From contig JASFIT010000098.1 in assembly GCA_050122535.1 (NCBI GenBank), positions 1-12,088 on the forward strand: a stretch of DNA of 12,088 nucleotides, given 5' to 3'. A program made the position numbers and the translations under genes. This document shows, piece after piece, positions 1 through 6,446 of the stretch. This stretch comes from JASFEQ01 sp050122535. GTDB lineage: Bacteria; Desulfobacterota; DSM-4660; Desulfatiglandales; HGW-15. The notes under the pieces are model-generated. The model was not told where the DNA came from, did not search any database, and was given only the letters and a program-made list of their open reading frames with translations. How positions within the stretch are numbered: position 1 is the stretch's first letter; each line of letters starts with the position of its first letter.

Positions 1-2
1 CC

Positions 3-140
3 TTTTTTGGAGAAGAAAAACCGATCAGTCCCCCGCCTCGTCACATTGCAGCAGCGGATACGCGCTTTGGGCTCGGCAACAGCCGCCCTGAGCACATCCA
101 GCTCGTCAAGCTAGGTTGGGGAGAAGACATTCTCATCTAG
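3..140 (+). CDS. C-terminal end of an unidentified protein (5' truncated by window edge)
   Basis: An open frame runs without a stop from the window edge to a TAG at 138-140 and encodes 45 residues. The end of the peptide reads RFGLGNSRPEHIQLVKLGWG followed by EDILI. It has the composition of a folded, soluble C-terminus rather than random translation: mixed charged and hydrophobic residues, with Gly and aromatic residues spread evenly. I do not recognise the family. The next gene starts 34 nt downstream on the same strand with no terminator-like hairpin between, so the two are probably co-transcribed. Confidence is limited by the short length. Confidence 0.5.
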   Translation, partial: FFGEEKPISPPPRHIAAADTRFGLGNSRPEHIQLVKLGWGEDILI

Positions 141-174
141 GCCGCAAGAGACGCGCTTCCTGCCAATATGAGCA

Positions 175-2259
175 ATGATTGAAAAATTTGAATCCATCGT
201 CGCCGCGCTGACTCAGCCCAAAACAGGGAAAGAGACCTTCTCCGTTCTCGATCCTGGACAAATATTTAACAAAGACCCAAAAGACGACGCTGCTGTTGCC
301 CAGGCCTTGAACGCGGCCTTCCTCCTTAGCCTATCAGGAACGACGCATCCCTCATCAGAGAGCGCAGAACGCTATCTTGTCCATTTGGCCGACTCAGACC
401 GCTGGGCAGAAGTGGCCCAGTTTTACCTTGCCGGATTAACCCTGGTTCATCAGGAAATCGAAGATATCTGCCAGCAAGATGCACAATTTGCTGCCCGTTT
501 AAAACGTCTCTCGGAATGGCTATCAGATCAAGAAAACACAAAAGATGCCAGAGCTACTTCCGAAGAAATCTGGTCCGTCTTTTTCCCGGAAGCAAACGGG
601 ATCCTGTCAAATATACAAGGATGCAAAGAGGCCCTACGCGCAAAGCGCACCATCACGATTACTGAACTGAACAAGACCCCGATCACTGATCCAGCCGGAC
701 AAATACTCTTCACATCCAATGCGCTGCTCACCGTCTGTCCCCCATCCAGATCGATAGACGAACTGCCATACTCCCGCGCACTTAAACAAAAGCTCAGGGA
801 GATCTCTCGAGAACCCCAGCTCTTCTTTTATGACCACCCTATACAGCTTGGTGTGGAGCTGGAAAAAAACGAGATCCTTTATGGGCTCCGAGGCCTAGAA
901 GCGGCCTTTGAGTATGAACGTAGCCGTGGCAATATCTCACGGGATACAAAAGCTGTTTGCGTGTTGTCCGTCTCCTCCACCCACCGGGGCCTTCAGCAGA
1001 TAGCAAAAGGGTATCTCGAGGAAGAATTTGACCATTCGGACAGGCTAAATAACATGGACGTTTACGTATTCACTGAAGCAGACACCCAGCGTCTCATGGA
1101 TGAAATTCTCTTGCCAGCGGCTGTGCACTACCTTGATGTGAAAGATATGAAAGAACTTTTTGGCGTTTTCGGTGTGGATGGAGATTATGGCAGGCACTAC
1201 AGCTTTCTTAGGGCCATTGCCCCCTTCTGGAACACCTTCATCCAGCCGGAAATAATGGCCACGTTTAAGATCGACTTGGATCAGGTCTTTCCGCAAAAGG
1301 AGCTCGTTGAGCAGACGGGGGCTTCCGCTTTTGAACATTTCAGTACGCCCCTATGGGGAGCACGTGGTCTGGATACGAGGGGAAAACCCGTGGAACTGGG
1401 CATGATAGCCGGCGCTCTTGTGAACCAGAAGGACATTGGCAAGTCCCTATTTACCCCAGATGTCCCCTTTCCAAAACGGTCCCCATATCCGGATGAACAC
1501 ATTTTCTTCAGCACACTGCCCCAAGCCCTATCCACAGAAGCGGAAATGATGGCACGCTACGATACCAACAAACTGGACGGAAAAAGATCGTGCATCCAAC
1601 GAATCCATGTCACTGGTGGAACAACCGGCATGCTTGTTGATAGCCTCTGTCGTTATCGTCCATTTACCCCATCATTCATCGGGCGTGCAGAAGATCAGGC
1701 ATATATTCTCTCCGTCCTGCTCAATCCGGGGACAAAGCTTGCATATGTCCACAAAGACGGGCTTTTTATGCGGCATGACAAGGAAGCATTTGCTCAGGAA
1801 GCCATAGAATCCGCATTTGTGGGCAAGCTTGTGGGCGACTATGTTCGCATCCTTTACTTTTCCGCCTACGCCAAGACGCTTGCTGAAGATGTGGGAAGAC
1901 TCAAAGAGATTATTGATCCGTTCACAGGCTGTTTTGTATCCAAGATTCCAGTAACTGTTGTGTACCTGCGATTTGCCTTCAAGGTAGCATCATTCTTTGA
2001 CCAGGACAAAAAAGAGCAAGGAGTTGAATTCGTGCAAACAGGCGCAAAGCGCATTATGAGCGCTCTTAAGTTCGCGGACGGTAACCATAGCCACCTGAGG
2101 CAGCAATATGAAAAAGAACGTCTTGGTTGGGACCTTTATTATGACACCCTCGAAGCCGTCAAAAAGGGTTCAAAAAATGGAGACGACTTTGCATTGGATT
2201 TACTTGTTAAAGCCAAGCGCATCGTCAGACAATGCGTTATCCGCTTTGCATCGGCATAG
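175..2259 (+). CDS. Large uncharacterised protein with GT-A glycosyltransferase-like motifs
   Basis: A 694-residue protein with no signal peptide or membrane segment, so probably cytoplasmic. Residues 1-150 are helical and acidic. Residues 215-250 (around HPIQLGVELEKNEILYGLRG) resemble the start of a GT-A fold nucleotide-sugar transferase. FKIDLDQVFPQ at 364-374 supplies a D367-x-D369 metal-binding-type motif. A Gly/Thr-rich stretch (HVTGGTTGM, 478-486), an acidic GRAEDQAYIL (503-512, E506/D507) and H534 in a VHKDGLFMRHDK context follow in the order expected of a GT-A catalytic core (DxD, acceptor loop, catalytic acid, late His). Residues 550-690 form a helical C-terminal extension. The family assignment is inference from motif order; I do not recognise a named family. 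The ATG at 175 is forced, because an in-frame TGA lies at 169-171, yet no clear Shine-Dalgarno precedes it. It may be translated by coupling to the upstream gene. Confidence 0.8.
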   Translation: MIEKFESIVAALTQPKTGKETFSVLDPGQIFNKDPKDDAAVAQALNAAFLLSLSGTTHPSSESAERYLVHLADSDRWAEVAQFYLAGLTLVHQEIEDICQQDAQFAARLKRLSEWLSDQENTKDARATSEEIWSVFFPEANGILSNIQGCKEALRAKRTITITELNKTPITDPAGQILFTSNALLTVCPPSRSIDELPYSRALKQKLREISREPQLFFYDHPIQLGVELEKNEILYGLRGLEAAFEYERSRGNISRDTKAVCVLSVSSTHRGLQQIAKGYLEEEFDHSDRLNNMDVYVFTEADTQRLMDEILLPAAVHYLDVKDMKELFGVFGVDGDYGRHYSFLRAIAPFWNTFIQPEIMATFKIDLDQVFPQKELVEQTGASAFEHFSTPLWGARGLDTRGKPVELGMIAGALVNQKDIGKSLFTPDVPFPKRSPYPDEHIFFSTLPQALSTEAEMMARYDTNKLDGKRSCIQRIHVTGGTTGMLVDSLCRYRPFTPSFIGRAEDQAYILSVLLNPGTKLAYVHKDGLFMRHDKEAFAQEAIESAFVGKLVGDYVRILYFSAYAKTLAEDVGRLKEIIDPFTGCFVSKIPVTVVYLRFAFKVASFFDQDKKEQGVEFVQTGAKRIMSALKFADGNHSHLRQQYEKERLGWDLYYDTLEAVKKGSKNGDDFALDLLVKAKRIVRQCVIRFASA

Positions 2260-2301
2260 AAGGGGGTACGCTATATTTAAGACTCAAGAATACGGTATAG
2301 T

Positions 2302-2390
2302 GTCATTGCGAGGAGGCCCCGACTTTGTCGGGTACGACGAAGCAATCTCGAAGTCAAGGGTGGGATTGCTTCGCTGGCGCTCGCAATGAC
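2302..2390. repeat. Palindromic intergenic repeat, copy 1
   Basis: An 89-bp element bounded by perfect 10-bp inverted termini, GTCATTGCGA (2302-2311) and TCGCAATGAC (2381-2390). An inner pair, CGAAGCAATC near 2337-2346 and its complement GATTGCTTCG near 2364-2373, continues the fold. The left arm also carries a private small hairpin, CCCGAC-TTT-GTCGGG (2318-2332), with no equivalent on the right arm. The element lies in the 192-nt convergent gap between the genes ending at 2259 (+) and 2452 (-), where it could fold in transcripts from either side. A weaker AT-rich stem, AATGAT/ATCATT (2405-2422), follows. A second copy is at 3277-3358. The architecture matches REP/MITE-like dispersed palindromes. 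It encodes no protein. Confidence 0.85.
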
Positions 2391-2451
2391 AAGCGTTGCC
2401 ATGTAATGATATTTAAATCATTCACTATGGTTTCGAAATACCCATATCTGC

Positions 2452-3225
2452 TCACCCCATCTTCTTCAGCCGCTCTTCAGCCTCCTTCTTGTGCTCGTCA
2501 TCGTCCGCATCTCTTATGGGAAGCTCCAAGACCCTGCTGTAAGCCGCCACAGCCAGGTCCTTTTTCCCCATCTTTTCATAGGTGATCGCCAATTCCAGAT
2601 GATGATTAATGTGAGTAGGATTCAGTTGGATCGCCTTCTTGAAACAATCCACAGCGTTCTCCATGGAGGCCTCTTTGGGCACACCTCCCAGGAACATGTT
2701 GGCAAAGTTCTTCTCGATCCAGCTCAAACTGGACAGCCTCCGGTGCCAACGGCCCAACACGTGCCACGCAACATCATCCTCCGCATCAATGGCCAGGGTC
2801 TTATCTACCTCACTTTTCACCTCCTTTGACAACTTGACCCGTTCTTTGGCGCTTGCATCAAGAGCGACCCTCCCGATGGCAATACTGAGGAAGAGGTGCC
2901 CCTTGGACCCGTTAGGATTAATCGCCACGGCTTTTTGCGCACATTCGTAGCCCTTCTCATAGCTGGACCTACGTTCTTTTGCATCAGACAGTTTCTCTCC
3001 CACATCTACATAAGCCCTGGCCGACTTCCACGCGGCTTCATAGTTTTTTGGCTCGGTTTCCAGCGCTTTGCTATAATACTCCAGGGCAGTTTTGTTGTTG
3101 AATTTCTTGTAAGCGGCATCTCCTTCTGCGATCAAGGTCCTTACAGAACCGCCCTTTGCTCCGTAAAGAGATCCACTGAGCAACAGAAAAAATACCATCA
3201 TAAGCACTGCGATAACCCGTTTCAT
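2452..3225 (-). CDS. Secreted TPR protein related to the RMDN (regulator of microtubule dynamics) family
   Basis: A 257-residue protein from the chosen start. Residues 1-23 (MKRVIAVLMMVFFLLLSGSLYGA) form a Sec-type signal peptide with an A-x-A-like end and no lipobox Cys, so the product is probably periplasmic. TPR-like helices follow: 28-60 (EGDAAYKKF...ALEYYSKALETEP), 92-107 (ALxxNP-type turn), and 186-228 (FKKAIQLNPTHINHHLELA, then YEKMGKKDLAVAAYSRVLEL). The middle segment WHVLGRWHRRLSSLSWIEKN (154-173), leading into FLGGVPKEAS, and the tail LPIRDADDDEHKKEAEERLKK match my recollection of the RMDN1-3 (FAM82) TPR domain: LGRW, LSW.EK, a (F)GxPP/P turn and an LP..D tail. A longer frame reaches 3384, but its first 52 residues translate the adjacent palindromic repeat. 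GGAGG at 3231-3235 lies 5 nt before the ATG at 3225 (2 nt before the one at 3228). TPR proteins scaffold other proteins; no partner is evident. Confidence 0.88.
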   Translation of the reverse strand: MKRVIAVLMMVFFLLLSGSLYGAKGGSVRTLIAEGDAAYKKFNNKTALEYYSKALETEPKNYEAAWKSARAYVDVGEKLSDAKERRSSYEKGYECAQKAVAINPNGSKGHLFLSIAIGRVALDASAKERVKLSKEVKSEVDKTLAIDAEDDVAWHVLGRWHRRLSSLSWIEKNFANMFLGGVPKEASMENAVDCFKKAIQLNPTHINHHLELAITYEKMGKKDLAVAAYSRVLELPIRDADDDEHKKEAEERLKKMG

Positions 3226-3230
3226 CATGA

Positions 3231-3235
3231 CCTCC
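3231..3235 (-). promoter_or_regulatory. Shine-Dalgarno site fixing the TPR gene start
   Basis: GGAGG on the - strand, 5 nt upstream of the ATG at 3225. It supports the short form of the protein, which begins directly with a signal peptide, over a longer reading frame that runs through the repeat. Confidence 0.7.
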
Positions 3236-3276
3236 ATCATAATAAGAATCTGAGACATCCGAGAAATTATGGTAGT

Positions 3277-3358
3277 GTCATTGCGAGCGTAGCGAAGCAA
3301 TCTCGTTCTTATTGAGATTTCGATGAGATTGCCTCGTCGCTCCGCTCCTCGCAATGAC
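3277..3358. repeat. Palindromic intergenic repeat, copy 2
   Basis: An 82-bp element with perfect 11-bp inverted termini, GTCATTGCGAG (3277-3287) and CTCGCAATGAC (3348-3358). An inner pair, GCAATCTC (3297-3304) and GAGATTGC (3325-3332), closes around an AT-rich loop. It shares its termini, the AGCGAAGCAATCTC-type inner motif and even the flanking TAGT with the copy at 2302-2390, and both read in the same orientation. It lacks the extra small hairpin of copy 1. It lies about 50 nt upstream of the TPR start codon, so it overlaps the likely promoter zone of that gene. Translation through such elements yields the peptide LRGAERRGNL...LRYARND, a recurrent annotation artefact. Confidence 0.88.
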
Positions 3359-3482
3359 GGAAGACAAAATCTGTAAAAAGTCACACCTGATCAGAGCTTG
3401 TCTAGCATGGGGAGTATATTTTAGAAGTGTAGAGAGTATCAAGAAGTAATTAATGACCTGCGCTAACCCAGCCAGGACGAAC

Positions 3483-3512
3483 TTGACTCAGAGTTTTGAT
3501 TTCGCCTATTCT
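3483..3512 (+). promoter_or_regulatory. Candidate sigma70-type promoter for the cyclase gene
   Basis: TTGACT (3483-3488) and TATTCT (3507-3512) are separated by 18 nt, which gives 5/6 and 4/6 matches to the housekeeping consensus. Initiation would fall near 3519 and leave a 5' leader of about 60 nt before the ATG at 3583. This is a visual match only. Confidence 0.4.
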
Positions 3513-3582
3513 GGGAAACGAATAAGAGTGAGGCTGAGCCAACTTAAGCAACTGCCAAAATGGTCCCAAGCAGGGGGAAAAT

Positions 3583-5121
3583 ATGATGAAAAAGTCCAGG
3601 CTTTTGCGTCTCAAGAACGCCATGCTTTTGGCTAATGCCATTTCTAACATAATAGGCGTCTCTGTGGTCATTTTTCTTGGTCGGATTGCTCCTTCAGCTC
3701 CGCCAGAAATACTACAATTGACCAATCGCATCAACCTGGTCTTTATTCCCTGTGCTTTTATACTCCCTATTGTTTTGACCATACGTTACGAACATCTCAT
3801 CAGGCATTACCTGGACTTGGTCTACCTTGGTGAGCCAATCCCAGAGCATTTTAAGGTCAGGGTGCATCAAAGACTGCTCAACGAGCCTTTTTTCCTGATC
3901 GCCCTGGACCTGGCCATATGGATCACCGCCGCAGTGCTTTATCCTCTTATTTACTGGGTGTCCGGCGCCAGTCACGCCGTGATCATTAGCAGTTTCTTCT
4001 TGAGTCTATATACCGGTCTTATTACCGTAACTGTCGCCTTTTTCGTATTTGAATTTGTTCTTCAGAAGCGGGTGGTGCCCACCTTCTTTCCCAATGGGGG
4101 TTTATACATGACCCCCAAGACCATCCGAATACGCATACGAACAAGAATCATCGCCTTACTCTTTGCCTGCAATCTCGTTCCCTTTCTTGCCATTTTAAAT
4201 GCACTGGCAGAAACGCTCTTCACCAATTTTGGCCCTGCCAGGATCTTGGAAGGATTACGTTCAACGATGTTCGCAAATTCCCTGATATTCATGGGCGTGG
4301 GCATCTGGGTGGCATTCCTGGTCAGCAGCAACTTGACTAGACCTTTGCAGGAAATCATCCGAGTGCTGAGGGGGGTCCGATATGGTGACTTTGATAAGAA
4401 AGTGCGGGTAACCACCAATGATGAGATTGGTTATACGGGGGACGTGATCAACGAGATGAACGACGGACTTAAGGAGCGCGATTTCATCAAGGAAACATTC
4501 GGTAAATACGTGGCCCAAGAGGTTCGGGATGAGGTCCTATCCGGCCGTATTCCTCTGGACGGCGAGATGAAAGAAGTGACGATCCTCTTTGCCGACCTGC
4601 GCGACTTTACCCCCATGACCGAATCCCACGACCCGAAATTTGTGGTAAAGATCATGAATAGCTACTTCAGAGAGATGGCCGATGCCATCCAGCAAGAGGG
4701 CGGCTTGGTCCTCCAATTTCTTGGTGACGAGATCTATGCCGTGTTTGGAGCACCCATCTCCCGAACCGACCACCCTGAACGGGCATTTAAGGCAGGACTT
4801 GCCATGAACCAAAGACTTGTAGAACTCAATGAAGGCTTTTCAAAACAGGGATGGCCAGCCCTTCGACACGGTATCGGCATCCATACGGGTGAGGCCATAG
4901 CCGCCAATATCGGAAGCCCCGACCGACTCTCTTACCTTCTGGTGGGAGACACGGTCAATCTGGCCTCTCGGCTTCAGGGATTAACCAAGGAATTGGGAAG
5001 GGAAATCATTATCAGTCAGGCGACACGGTCGCGTTTGAAAGAGAATGTCCCATTAAAAGCGTTGCCGGCAACAAGAGTCAAAGGAAAGAGCCAGCTCGTG
5101 GAAATCTATGCTCTCGCCTGA
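3583..5121 (+). CDS. Membrane-bound class III adenylate/guanylate cyclase with HAMP domain
   Basis: A 512-residue inner-membrane enzyme expected to make a cyclic nucleotide from ATP or GTP. Hydrophobic segments lie near 11-33, 49-67, 103-125, 130-158, 188-212 and 229-248. A HAMP-type linker follows (about 247-300; P254, then GDFDKKVRVTTNDEIG), then a short signalling helix (FGKYVAQEVRDEVL) and the CYC domain (about 326-512). Both metal aspartates are present: D338 in ILFADLRDFT and D382 in FLGDEIYAVFG. The transition-state Asn and Arg are N459 and R463 in VGDTVNLASRL. The purine-recognition positions are unusual: the usual Lys before F-x-GD is Q378, and the usual Thr/Asp in the YTxxGD position is L452. 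Substrate specificity is therefore uncertain. The N-terminal membrane region is probably a sensor of unknown ligand. AGGGGGA precedes tandem ATGs at 3583 and 3586; either could start. Confidence 0.93.
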   Translation: MMKKSRLLRLKNAMLLANAISNIIGVSVVIFLGRIAPSAPPEILQLTNRINLVFIPCAFILPIVLTIRYEHLIRHYLDLVYLGEPIPEHFKVRVHQRLLNEPFFLIALDLAIWITAAVLYPLIYWVSGASHAVIISSFFLSLYTGLITVTVAFFVFEFVLQKRVVPTFFPNGGLYMTPKTIRIRIRTRIIALLFACNLVPFLAILNALAETLFTNFGPARILEGLRSTMFANSLIFMGVGIWVAFLVSSNLTRPLQEIIRVLRGVRYGDFDKKVRVTTNDEIGYTGDVINEMNDGLKERDFIKETFGKYVAQEVRDEVLSGRIPLDGEMKEVTILFADLRDFTPMTESHDPKFVVKIMNSYFREMADAIQQEGGLVLQFLGDEIYAVFGAPISRTDHPERAFKAGLAMNQRLVELNEGFSKQGWPALRHGIGIHTGEAIAANIGSPDRLSYLLVGDTVNLASRLQGLTKELGREIIISQATRSRLKENVPLKALPATRVKGKSQLVEIYALA

Positions 5122-5184
5122 TGCAAATAAAATGTAAACTGGCCCCTGTAGAGGGGGCAAAAAAGAGTGAAGTTCATCACCCTA

Positions 5185-5212
5185 TTGACTCTTACTATGT
5201 TTTTATTATCTA
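5185..5212 (+). promoter_or_regulatory. Weak candidate promoter upstream of the AI-2E family gene
   Basis: TTGACT (5185-5190) is followed after 16 nt by TATCTA (5207-5212) in a strongly AT-rich stretch of the 181-nt gap between the cyclase and the transporter-like gene. The -10 match is poor. It suggests the transporter-like gene could have its own promoter rather than depend on cyclase read-through. Confidence 0.25.
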
Positions 5213-5290
5213 CTTTACCAAGCTCTTTATGCTCGTAACATGATCTTAGAGGACCGGCGCCGTCAGTGCACTTACCAGCAGAAACCGGTG

Positions 5291-5296
5291 AGGAGG
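5291..5296 (+). promoter_or_regulatory. Shine-Dalgarno site fixing the AI-2E family gene start
   Basis: AGGAGG, a full match, 6 nt upstream of the ATG at 5303. The alternative start at 5240 has no such site and would add 21 charged residues before the first membrane segment. Confidence 0.8.
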
Positions 5297-5302
5297 AAGT
5301 TT

Positions 5303-6322
5303 ATGGAAACAAAAGGGAGAACATCCAAGGTGGCTCAATTCTTAATCGTTGCGGCGAGTTTTGTCATTGTGGTTGCGGGTATGCGTGCGGCCAGTTCAAT
5401 TTTAGTGCCTTTCCTCCTGTCTATATTTATCGCCATAATCTGCGCCCCACCCCTCTTTTGGATGTTGCGGAAGGGCGTTCCCAACGCACTGGCGGTTTTG
5501 TCCATCCTTGTAGGAATAATAGTGATAGTTTTGCTCCTCGCGGCTTTTGTTGGGACTTCGGTAAATGACTTCTCGAAAGCGTTGCCCGTTTATGAAAAGC
5601 GGCTGGCAGATATGACGGCCGCAGTGATATCCTGGCTAAAACATTTAGGATTGGAAATTTCCGGCCCGGTGGTGACTGACTATTTGGACCCGGGCAAAGC
5701 CATGAAGATGGCTGCCAACACGCTGGCAGGATTGAGCGGGTTGCTCACAAATGTCTTCATGATTCTACTCACGGTCATTTTCATTATGCTTGAAGCTTCC
5801 GGTTTTCCCCAGAAACTACAAAAGGCACTGGGTGAGCCGGAGGAATCATTGGGCCGCTTTAAAGAATTCACCGAGAGTGTTAACCGGTATTTGGCTTTAA
5901 AAACCCTGTTCAGCCTGGCGACGGGAGTCGCCATATGGATATGGCTCGCCATCATTGGTGTGGATTTCGCAATGTTATGGGGTTTGGTGGCCTTTTTGCT
6001 CAACTACGTGCCCAATATAGGTTCCATCATCGCTGCTATCCCAGCGATCCTTCTGGCCCTCGTCCAGCTCGGAGTGGTCCCTGCCCTTTTGACTTGCCTG
6101 GGATATGTAGTCGTAAATGTGGTATTCGGCAGTATCCTGGAACCCAAGTTTATGGGTCGCGGGCTCGGTTTATCCACGCTGGTGGTATTCCTCTCTCTGG
6201 TTTTCTGGGGATGGATCTTGGGTCCCGTGGGTATGGTGCTTTCTGTGCCACTCACCATGGTCGTCAAGATTGCCCTGGAGAGTTATGACGATACACGCCG
6301 GATTGCCGTCATGTTAGGATAG
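5303..6322 (+). CDS. AI-2E / PerM (UPF0118) family membrane transporter
   Basis: A 339-residue polytopic inner-membrane protein. Family members (TqsA, PerM, YdiK) export or exchange small solutes; autoinducer-2 export is shown only for some, and others act as Na+/H+ antiporters, so the substrate here is unknown. The order of parts is typical: a hydrophobic pair at about 12-50, a third at 62-86, a soluble amphipathic stretch at 88-145, then membrane segments at about 146-166 and 205-320. The family signature LNYVPNIGSIIAAIPAILLA is at 233-252. The C-terminal EPKFMGRGLGLSTLVVFLSL (280-299), then WGWILGPVGMVLSVPLTM, is also characteristic. Length is close to the family norm of about 350. The gene is 181 nt after the cyclase and 124 nt before the AsmA-like gene, so transcription may be separate. 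Confidence 0.93.
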   Translation: METKGRTSKVAQFLIVAASFVIVVAGMRAASSILVPFLLSIFIAIICAPPLFWMLRKGVPNALAVLSILVGIIVIVLLLAAFVGTSVNDFSKALPVYEKRLADMTAAVISWLKHLGLEISGPVVTDYLDPGKAMKMAANTLAGLSGLLTNVFMILLTVIFIMLEASGFPQKLQKALGEPEESLGRFKEFTESVNRYLALKTLFSLATGVAIWIWLAIIGVDFAMLWGLVAFLLNYVPNIGSIIAAIPAILLALVQLGVVPALLTCLGYVVVNVVFGSILEPKFMGRGLGLSTLVVFLSLVFWGWILGPVGMVLSVPLTMVVKIALESYDDTRRIAVMLG

Positions 6323-6432
6323 GTGGCCTTTCAGTTATTACGTTTGAACTACTAGAAACGCAATGACATTTCAATTGGTGCATTTATATGAGTTAAAGGG
6401 GAATGAATATTTTAACGACAGTTTTACTGAAA

Positions 6433-6440
6433 AAGGAGGG
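6433..6440 (+). promoter_or_regulatory. Shine-Dalgarno site fixing the AsmA-like gene start
   Basis: AAGGAGGG, 6 nt before the ATG at 6447. An upstream in-frame ATG at 6363 lacks such a site and would add 28 polar residues ahead of the membrane anchor. Confidence 0.75.
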
Positions 6441-6446
6441 AGAACA

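Larger units (their letters stand above)
3226..3582. other. Divergent intergenic region between the TPR gene and the cyclase gene
   Basis: These 357 nt contain no convincing gene. From left to right they hold the Shine-Dalgarno of the TPR gene, a - strand CATAAT (3266-3271) that could be a -10 element for it without a matching -35, the palindromic repeat at 3277-3358, and a candidate + strand promoter at 3483-3512. The cyclase Shine-Dalgarno is the G-rich AGGGGGA around 3572-3578. The stretch 3359-3480 shows nothing I can name. A 60-codon + strand frame at 3453-3635 overlaps the cyclase start and has no family character, so I do not call it. Confidence 0.6.

Noticed and set aside
168..182. 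Four-codon leader ORF (MSND) overlapping the start of the 694-aa gene
   Set aside because: It has no Shine-Dalgarno and its stop lies after, not before, the main start. A chance overlap is as likely as a regulatory leader.
3226..3384. N-terminal 53-codon extension of the TPR gene
   Set aside because: It translates the palindromic repeat, has no ribosome binding site, and would bury the signal peptide. The GGAGG-preceded ATG at 3225 is far more credible.
5137..5166. CCCCT-GTAG-AGGGG hairpin after the cyclase gene as a terminator
   Set aside because: The stem is real, but on the + strand it is followed by an A-run, not a T-run, and on the - strand the T-run precedes the stem, so it does not look like an intrinsic terminator.
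5240..5302. Longer start for the AI-2E family gene
   Set aside because: The 21 extra residues are charged and non-family, and the perfect AGGAGG lies inside this stretch, 6 nt before the ATG at 5303.
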